Shown here piece by piece: positions 15,013 through 15,665 of a DNA stretch of 15,665 bases. The stretch is from the NCBI GenBank assembly GCA_030640695.1, contig DAOWIX010000122.1, positions 1 through 15,665 on the forward strand, in the 5' to 3' direction. Position numbers and translations under genes: made by a program. Source of the stretch: Deltaproteobacteria bacterium (GTDB taxonomy: Bacteria; Desulfobacterota; Anaeroferrophillalia; Anaeroferrophillales; Tharpellaceae). The notes beneath the pieces are model-generated. The model was not told the origin of the DNA. It made no database searches and saw only the letters and a list, made by a program, of their open reading frames with translations. Position 1 is the first letter of the stretch, and each line of letters starts with the position of its first letter.

Positions 15013-15134
15013 GACACGGACTTCCTAGAAAGCTGTTATAGAAATATGACAATTTTTTACAGAAATTTTAATTAAGAACTATTAATTTTTGTCGCTCATC
15101 TACCTAGCTGATCTCAGCAGAAAGCTATAGAAAA

Positions 15135-15144
15135 GGGGGGGGGG
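15135..15144 (+). repeat. Homopolymeric G10 tract
   Basis: Ten consecutive G residues lie 202 nt before the start of the porin-like gene. Tracts of this length are prone to slipped-strand change in bacteria; it could also carry a sequencing length error. Confidence 0.8.
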
Positions 15145-15234
15145 AGTAATATTAAGTTTCTGAGAAAGGCAACAAGGCGGCAGACAACCAGACAACCGAC
15201 CAAGGGACTTAAAGTAGCACATTAAATTTGGTGA

Positions 15235-15280
15235 ACGAAGCGATCGTAAGTGAGGGTACTTATGAGAGGATTGACTTCGT
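15235..15280 (+). other. Nested stem-loop in the porin leader
   Basis: ACGAAG (15235-15240) pairs with CTTCGT (15275-15280). Inside it, CGTAAGT (15245-15251) pairs with ACTTATG (15258-15264), including one G-T pair. No T-run follows, so an mRNA leader structure is more likely than a terminator. Confidence 0.4.
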
Positions 15281-15346
15281 GCCAATTAATTTAGTTGATA
15301 AGGTGGAAGTTTTAAGCAGTTCAATTTAAGAAAAGGAGTAACACAG

Positions 15347-15665
15347 ATGAAAAAGAGTTATCTAGCATTAATGGTGAGCGTTATTTTTATTCTCGCCACG
15401 GTCGGCTCATCATTTGCCGCCATGGGTGAAGGTACCGTAAGCGCCAAGAAGGGCGTCGACCTGACCCTCTCCGGCAGCAACCGTTTTATCCCGACCTACT
15501 GTAACAACATGAACGATTTTGACAGCGATAAACATGATGGTGTCACCTTGGATGAAGGCGGCTTTTACTCCGGTTTTTTTGTCCGCAACGAACTTCGTTT
15601 AGCATTTGCCGGCACAGGCGAAAACTTTGGCTTCCGCGTCATCCTTGAAAATGATATCCACTACA
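15347..15665 (+). CDS. N-terminal part of a porin-like outer membrane beta-barrel protein
   Basis: The gene runs off the right edge, leaving 106 codons. The ATG has AAGGAG ending 8 nt upstream. The protein starts with a typical signal peptide (MKKS, hydrophobic core, cleavage near A24/A25). Segments of alternating polar and hydrophobic residues follow, such as VDLTLSGSNRFIPTY and RNELRLAFAGTG, then FGFRVILEND, as expected of outer-membrane beta strands. The pattern LTLSGS shortly after the signal peptide is common in porins of anaerobic proteobacteria. It could supply outer-membrane passage of solutes, but no specific link to the liv operon is shown. The family cannot be named from this fragment. 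Confidence 0.65.
   Translation, partial: MKKSYLALMVSVIFILATVGSSFAAMGEGTVSAKKGVDLTLSGSNRFIPTYCNNMNDFDSDKHDGVTLDEGGFYSGFFVRNELRLAFAGTGENFGFRVILENDIHY

Larger units (their letters stand above)
14961..15346. other. 386-nt leader region upstream of the porin-like gene
   Basis: No gene is seen here. It holds a candidate promoter (14984-15012), a run of ten G (15135-15144), a two-unit CAGACAAC repeat near 15180 and a nested stem-loop (15235-15280). A weaker promoter-like pair, TTGACT (15271-15276) and TTGATA (15295-15300), lies close to the porin start. Confidence 0.55.

Noticed and set aside
15180..15200. Two copies of CAGACAAC considered as a regulatory direct repeat
   Set aside because: Only two 8-nt units with no relation to a promoter that could be shown.

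Overview
The window reads as chromosomal DNA from an anaerobic Gram-negative bacterium, most likely a deltaproteobacterium (Desulfobacterota/Desulfuromonadota). This is an inference from three things: a ferredoxin-dependent indolepyruvate oxidoreductase pair (iorAB), a Liv-type ABC transporter mixed with two AMP-ligase-family genes, and secreted or outer-membrane proteins with Gram-negative signal peptides. Base composition looks even and close to 50% GC. No rRNA, tRNA, CRISPR array, integrase or transposase gene was seen.

Layout. Positions 3-182 (+) hold the C-terminal end of a probable Nudix CoA pyrophosphatase. A membrane-anchored SH3/coiled-coil protein follows (224-940, +), then iorA and iorB (1021-3421, +). 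These converge on a CBS-CBS-ACT-like protein (3475-4137, -). A short palindromic repeat element (4178-4306) separates that gene from a seven-gene minus-strand operon, transcribed from about 12850 down to 4416: livG, a long-chain acyl-CoA synthetase-type ligase, livH, livM, livK, livF, and a PaaK-like AMP-ligase-family gene. A second palindromic element (6620-6775) sits inside the operon between livK and livF and contributes the livK stop codon. A cysteine-free MerR-type regulator (13174-13587, +) is divergent from the operon across a 372-nt AT-rich region. A heptamer repeat array starts at its stop codon. An M24 peptidase-family protein follows (13695-14960, +). After a 386-nt leader with a G10 tract and a stem-loop, the 5' end of a porin-like outer membrane protein runs off the window (15347-15665, +).

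How the genes may work together. The Liv-type system (LivK binding protein, LivH/LivM permeases, LivG/LivF ATPases) would import an organic acid or amino-acid-like compound. The FadD15-like ligase would activate a carboxylic acid to its CoA thioester. IorAB interconverts aryl-2-oxoacids and aryl-acetyl-CoA with ferredoxin. The PaaK-family protein would normally make aryl-acetyl-CoA. Together this suggests a carboxylic-acid uptake and activation module, plausibly for arylacetates or aromatic amino acid products, controlled by the adjacent MerR-type protein. The substrate cannot be read from the sequence.

The most unusual point is that the PaaK-like protein lacks both the canonical P-loop and the usual C-terminal catalytic lysine of the adenylate-forming family, while its other core motifs remain. 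The two palindromic elements, the heptamer repeats and the poly-G leader are the main non-coding features worth checking.
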